Shown here piece after piece: positions 6,457 to 7,466 of a stretch of DNA of 7,466 bases (positions are counted from its first letter, which is position 1; the number at the start of each line of letters is the position of its first letter). The notes beneath the pieces were generated by a model, which had not been told where the DNA came from, did not search any database, and saw only the letters and a list, made by a program, of their open reading frames with translations. This stretch comes from Bacillota bacterium. GTDB taxonomy: Bacteria; Bacillota; Clostridia; Christensenellales; Aristaeellaceae. A program made the translations under genes and the position numbers. Location of the stretch: assembly GCA_023392755.1 (NCBI GenBank), contig JAEWNM010000229.1, forward strand, positions 1-7,466, written 5' to 3'.

Positions 6457-6944
6457 TTACTGCTGCTCCAACATTTCTGGCGCCATACTCGCCATCAATT
6501 CCGCCACCGTTTCATCTGCCATCAACTGCATCAAACCCGTTTGAAGCGCAGCACCAATATCACTACCAATGATGATTCCATCCTTCGGAATGAACCGCAC
6601 CATGTTCTTGCCCGAAAAATCGAATGGTTCTTGTGTGCCGTCACTGCGTGACCATTGCAGCTTGCATTGTATGTCATACCCCTGTGCAACTATATGAATG
6701 CTATAAGCCCTTTCCCCCAAGCGTTCCACGGTAAATCCTTCTCCCGACAAACCCACCCATGATCACAACTTTCATCCATGCCGGCATACGCAGCAATCGT
6801 CGGATGAAGGCTTATGGTTTGCTCTCCCTTGGTAATCACGATGTCCACTACTTCCAATTCTCAGACATCATAGGCAACCTCGGCATGAGCGCAAGCGGAA
6901 AGCAGCATGACGGTGCATAGTGCGGCAGCCACAATTATTTTCAT
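6457..6944 (-). pseudogene. Broken small lipoprotein gene (in-frame TGA plus frameshift)
   Basis: The ATG at 6944 is preceded by AAGGG and encodes a signal peptide, MKIIVAAALCTVMLLSAC, with lipobox LSAC (C18). After 27 residues an in-frame TGA (6863-6861) interrupts it. Beyond the TGA the same frame continues as a plausible protein (ELEVVDIVITKGEQTISLHP) to about 6757, then runs into nonsense. The continuation shifts to another frame, which from 6756 to 6457 encodes 98 coherent residues starting GLSGEGFTVERLGERAYSIH and ending at TAA. Together these would make a lipoprotein of about 160 residues. The shift maps to the G-rich GGGTGGG at about 6751-6757. I do not recognise the family. The 3' part alone could be expressed from a GTG at 6756, but it has no good ribosome binding site. 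Sequencing error is an alternative to true decay, although two lesions are needed. Confidence 0.65.
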
Positions 6945-6956
6945 GTGCATACATCC

Positions 6957-7068
6957 CTTCATTGGCAAATCCGTCCCGAATAAAATTTTACCCTGGCAGC
7001 TAAACCAGTATGGCAAATAGAAAAGGCATCATTGTGGCGGAACAAAATTGTACCCGCCCTGTCTTTCG
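6957..7068. other. Intergenic region with a weak dyad
   Basis: Between the phosphoesterase fragment and the broken lipoprotein gene there is no coding signal. GGCGG (7036-7040) can pair with CCGCC (7054-7058), with ACA/TGT pairing inside. No T-run follows directly on either strand, so it is at best a weak terminator for the phosphoesterase gene. No convincing promoter for the lipoprotein gene was found; TAAAAT near 6985 lacks a well-spaced -35. Confidence 0.35.
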
Positions 7069-7368
7069 TTACAGATAGGTTCTCAAATGCACGATCTGCG
7101 GCTTGATCGTACCCGTCTGATCAATCTCCAAAATCCCCGCCGTAGGGCCCGACCCCACCGGCAGCGTCACCGAGCCGGGATTGAATAACAGGATACCATC
7201 CTTCTCCTGGCAAAAAGCGCGGTGGGTATGCCCAAACAAGGCAGCCCGGCAGCGCCTGTCCCGCGCGTCGCTGGCAAGCAGCCAATGGGTAAGCTTCACC
7301 CGCTGGCGGTGGCCATGGGTCAATAGCAGCCATGCTCCCTCCGCAGAAACGACGGCCTCCTCGTCGAG
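7069..7368 (-). CDS. YfcE/MJ0936-type metallophosphoesterase, C-terminal part only
   Basis: The last 99 residues of a YfcE-like phosphodiesterase are present, from LDEEAVVSAE to a TAA at 7071-7069. Metal-binding motifs LLTHGH (about 15-20 of the fragment) and FGHTHR (45-50) are intact. FNPGSVTLP (62-70) is the conserved family segment after them. The N-terminal DxH (SDTHG) and GN-x-D ligands are absent. Upstream of 7368 the frame continues to 7443, but as MPGEGWYPVIQSRLG, an out-of-frame reading of sequence duplicated from inside this same gene. So the 5' end has been lost, displaced beyond the window, or misassembled. The family typically hydrolyses phosphodiesters with two divalent metals; the substrate here is unknown. 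Family call is firm; intactness is doubtful. Confidence 0.8.
   Translation of the reverse strand, partial: LDEEAVVSAEGAWLLLTHGHRQRVKLTHWLLASDARDRRCRAALFGHTHRAFCQEKDGILLFNPGSVTLPVGSGPTAGILEIDQTGTIKPQIVHLRTYL
7140..7236. repeat. 97-bp direct repeat, copy 1 (inside phosphoesterase gene)
   Basis: This copy lies in the correct reading frame of the phosphoesterase gene and encodes the stretch from GHTHR through NPGSVTLP to PTAG. It is identical, base for base, to 7370-7466. Because it makes sense as protein here, it is the original copy. Confidence 0.97.
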
Positions 7369-7369
7369 C

Positions 7370-7466
7370 CCGTAGGGCCCGACCCCACCGGCAGCGTCAC
7401 CGAGCCGGGATTGAATAACAGGATACCATCCTTCTCCTGGCAAAAAGCGCGGTGGGTATGCCCAAA
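7370..7466. repeat. 97-bp direct repeat, copy 2 (runs to window edge)
   Basis: An exact copy of 7140-7236, offset by 230 bp and still matching at the last base of the window, so its true length is unknown. The offset is not a multiple of three. Hence this copy is out of frame with the downstream gene and replaces the expected upstream phosphoesterase sequence. Confidence 0.97.

Noticed and set aside
6861..6863. TGA read as an amino acid (recoding or selenocysteine)
   Set aside because: TGA ends argJ and the permease gene normally, and the same gene also has a frameshift, so decay or sequencing error is simpler.
7034..7060. Intrinsic terminator after the phosphoesterase gene
   Set aside because: A short GC dyad is present, but no T-run follows on either strand.
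1..7466. CRISPR array, insertion sequence, integrase or tRNA gene
   Set aside because: No regularly spaced repeats, transposase or integrase motifs, or tRNA-like cloverleaf were seen; the only long repeat is the 97-bp pair at the right edge.

Overview
The window looks like chromosomal DNA from a GC-rich member of the Firmicutes, probably a Clostridia-type anaerobe. The evidence is a T-box riboswitch leader, strong AGGAGG-type ribosome binding sites, TTG starts, and gene families typical of that phylum. The exact lineage cannot be read from the sequence. Every supported gene lies on the minus strand, so transcription runs from high to low coordinates. The long plus-strand reading frames are antisense shadows.

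In transcription order: (1) 7466-7069 holds the 3' part of a YfcE-type metallophosphoesterase gene. Its 5' part is missing or scrambled by an exact 97-bp direct duplication that runs to the window edge. (2) 6944-6457 holds a small lipoprotein gene broken by an in-frame TGA and a frameshift. (3) 6384-6091 holds a near-consensus promoter and a T-box leader with a probable UGG (tryptophan) specifier, an antiterminator and an overlapping terminator. (4) 6002-3310 is a three-gene ABC importer operon (binding protein, permease, ATPase) of the TrpXYZ type, ending in a strong terminator. (5) 3215-1 has a consensus promoter with a candidate ArgR operator, then argC-argJ-argB and the first 26 codons of argD.

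Two amino-acid supply units sit side by side. The T-box should sense uncharged tRNA(Trp) and switch on an importer, likely for tryptophan or a related compound. The arg operon encodes the cyclic arginine/ornithine route: ArgB phosphorylates N-acetylglutamate, ArgC reduces it, ArgD transaminates it, and ArgJ moves the acetyl group from N-acetylornithine back to glutamate. ArgB has the N-terminal extension seen in arginine-inhibited kinases, as expected for a recycling pathway.

I did not find an undescribed multi-gene system. Points worth a second look are the duplication at the right edge, the decayed lipoprotein gene, a repeat inside the T-box leader that could add an alternative RNA pairing, the argC operator region, and the apparently non-lipidated binding protein.
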